64,000 nt of DNA from Drosophila miranda (lineage: Eukaryota; Arthropoda; Insecta; Diptera; Drosophilidae). The stretch spans positions 25,234,001-25,298,000 of the forward strand of contig NC_046676.1 in NCBI RefSeq assembly GCF_003369915.1. The letters run 5' to 3'. This document shows positions 62,220-64,000 of the stretch, piece after piece (the stretch's first letter is position 1; each line of letters opens with the position of its first letter). Made by a program: the position numbers and the translations under genes. The notes below the pieces were generated by a model. The model had not been told where the DNA came from, did no database searches, and was given only the letters and a program-made list of their open reading frames with translations.

Positions 62220-64000
62220 TTTTTTGTTTGTTCTTGTTCGTCTTGCGAACTAAATTGGTAGTCTCTCTTCATGTCGAACCAATTCCCATCGCCACCTGCA
62301 TTAGCAGGGGGGAGGGAGGCCGACATGAAGAGAGAACCGTTTTATTTTATTATACTCTTTAGCATATTTTACAAATAGTTTCGCGCCGGCTGCTTATCTA
62401 CATTACATGTAGTTGCAGACGTGGCTGTAAATTGGCAGGGTAACATTTGTTACGGTATTGGCTTATTTGGTATTTTTTAACAGCTATCGATAATTTGTCT
62501 AGATGCTAGGGTAACACTAATCTTATTGCTACTTTGTTTACATTGTTTTTAAATTGTTTTAATTATTTCAGGTGGAGTATGCGGCCGTGGAGAACATCAT
62601 TACGCCTATTGGCCTCGTCGTCGGCTGCGAAGTGGAATCCTTGCGAGTGTCAGCGCTAAACTGGGACTGCAGGACAGCATCAACAGGGCTGAAGCTGGCC
62701 GAGGTCCAGTGCATCGACATTCTGGATGTGGATTACCAATTTCTGTGAACTGAAGTAATGTAGTGAAGTGCTTCGTATGTGGAAGATAGAAAGGTTTTTA
62801 GTTTCTTTTCAGCCGCCGCCATCATCTGGATTCTGGAGCTGCCGCCGTCCATCATCAGGTTCTCTGCTGGGGCCGTCATTTGCCTGCGTAGCAGCTGCAT
62901 TAGCGCTACTGCGGCTGATTTCCATATTGTGTGTTGCAAACGGATTTCGCAGCCAGTTCTCGCGTCTGACTTGGAGCAATATTGATTGGATGGCTGTCAG
63001 GCTTCTGTTGCTGTTTGGATTGTGCTCTTCTATCATTGCGGCATACCTTGGCCTGGCCAGCCTTCTTGGAATGTATGGGTGCGTTGCGATCTCACATGCA
63101 AGTAAATTTTGTGTGCTGCATTAACCGAGTGTAGTAGTTCCTGCAGAGTCTGTTATATACTTCTTCCACAGTTGCTACTTGGAGATCCGCATGCAGTGCG
63201 TTGTTGCTCACATACCAGGGAGCATTTGTCATTGCTCTGAGAGCTTTGTTTTGGATCGTCTGGAGCTTGGCCATTTGCATGTTTGAAGTCAGTGGCCCCC
63301 AGACTGGCATGGCATACTGCCATATTGGGGCAATCAGCTGCTTATAGAGGAGGACCTTTGGAGGTAGTGGGAGTTTGCTGTTTCTGCCGATGATCCAGTC
63401 GAGCTTTTTGATCCGGGCCCTTGTTTTAGTGACAACAGCGCTACGTGCTTATTGAAATTGAGCTTCGTATCCATCTGTATTCCTAGGTATGGCATGACGG
63501 GTTTTTTGGCCAGGAGTTGCCCGGCTAACCTTGGAGCTGGAGTGTGTAGCTGCACAGGTGAGAGAGTGTGTAGAACATGAGCAGTTTTTGCAAGACTGAT
63601 GGTTATTCCCCATTTCTTAGACCATGATAATGCATCAGCCAGGAGCCGCTCCACATTTTCGTTGGCTTGTTTTGGACTTGGGGCAGATACGAGGTATACT
63701 GCGTCATCAGCGTACGTTGCTAGCATTTGGGTTGAGTTTGCGTGTCTTGGTGGCTGCGGCATGTCGGCAGTGTAAAGGTTGTAGAGTACTGGGCCAAGTA
63801 CGCTTCCTTGCGGCACTCCAGCGGTTATGTGCTTTAGGCTTGAGGTGATGTTGTTGCAGCAGACGACTTTGAAGCTTCTGTCTGAGAGATAGCTGGTGAG
63901 TAGAATGTATAGATTGTCAGGTACTACCGTTTTAACTTTGCAGAGAAGACCCTGATGCCAGACTCTATCAAAGGCCTCCTGGATATCCATGTACACAGCA
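62220..64000 (-). mobile_element. TelA-6: TART/TAHRE-like element, continues beyond the window
   Basis: The 3' end is at 62,220, host-like exon 62,572-62,748 (+), and pol begins at its C-terminus. A disturbed stretch at 62,748-62,790 (GAACTGAAGTAATGTAGTG) differs from all other copies. The array therefore continues to the right. Confidence 0.85.
62809..64000 (-). CDS. TelA-6 Pol, C-terminal part, cut by window edge
   Basis: RT from VYMDIQEAFDRVWH through YADD to the C-terminus QNPDDGGG. Single-base breaks near 63,439 (one C lost) and 63,109 (one T gained) interrupt it. Confidence 0.82.

Noticed and set aside
36054-64000. Satellite DNA or an assembly-made tandem repeat
   Set aside because: Junctions differ in tail length, tag and 5' truncation (36,054; 40,031; 45,535; 56,651; 62,220), as expected for separate insertions. 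Assembly error remains possible only for the two identical junctions at 45,535 and 51,098.
10534-64000. LTR retrotransposon or DNA transposon arrays
   Set aside because: No long terminal repeats, integrase, protease or transposase; EN plus RT with oligo(A) ends define non-LTR elements.
1-64000. Simple telomerase-type repeats, CRISPR arrays, tRNA or rRNA genes
   Set aside because: None seen on reading either strand; I could not run a covariance or repeat search.

Overview
The window looks like the end of a Drosophila chromosome arm, with the centromere side on the left and the telomere on the right. I infer a Drosophila host from the short (55-75 nt) introns, the codon use, a Klp61F-like kinesin fragment, and tandem non-LTR retrotransposons that behave like the HeT-A/TART/TAHRE telomere elements. 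I could not match the elements to the D. melanogaster copies by eye, so a non-melanogaster species is likely. TelA, TelB and TelC below are provisional names of mine.

1-10,533 is ordinary gene-bearing DNA: the last exon of an unidentified gene (3-167, +), a seven-exon ANKRD13-type ankyrin/UIM gene (966-3617, -), a decayed peptidylglycine lyase (PAL) pseudogene (about 4,840-5,560, -), AT-rich DNA with a diverged dispersed repeat, a three-exon ABHD12-type hydrolase gene (8238-9903, +), and the last exon of a further minus-strand gene (10,376-10,520). Thirteen bases upstream of that exon, inside its intron, unique DNA stops at an oligo(T) tract and retroelements begin. I read this as a broken chromosome end capped by retrotransposition.

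10,534-64,000 is nearly all retroelement. Every element lies on the minus strand, head to tail, with its oligo(A) 3' end (oligo(T) on +) towards the centromere and its 5' end towards the right. This is the polarity of Drosophila telomeres. The proximal part (10.5-23.6 kb) is a patchwork of old, truncated pieces: TelA-like pol and 3'UTR fragments, scrambled gag pieces, TelC 3' ends, a captured Klp61F genomic fragment with an intron and a stop, one TelB, and a prematurely polyadenylated gag copy. The middle part (23.6-36.05 kb) holds four TelB units: gag only, with a 2.2-kb 3'UTR, as in HeT-A. The distal part (36.05-64 kb) holds six near-identical TelA units of about 5.5 kb with gag plus a 1000-residue endonuclease/reverse transcriptase, as in TART/TAHRE.

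The pairing of a gag-only family with an RT-bearing family suggests the division of labour known for HeT-A and TART/TAHRE: targeting by Gag, with RT supplied in trans. Junctions carry short 5' tags made of a neighbour's 3' terminus, implying that transcription starts in the 3' end of the next distal element. The most unusual features are: (1) a 58-codon host-like terminal exon with a splice acceptor, antisense in the 3'UTR of all six TelA copies; (2) conserved plus-strand short introns antisense to TelB; (3) a conserved inverted repeat in the 3'UTR of each family; and (4) a 1.15-kb identical block spanning an element junction, which points to recombination as well as transposition. Many reading-frame breaks in the TelA copies are single-base homopolymer changes and may be sequencing errors.
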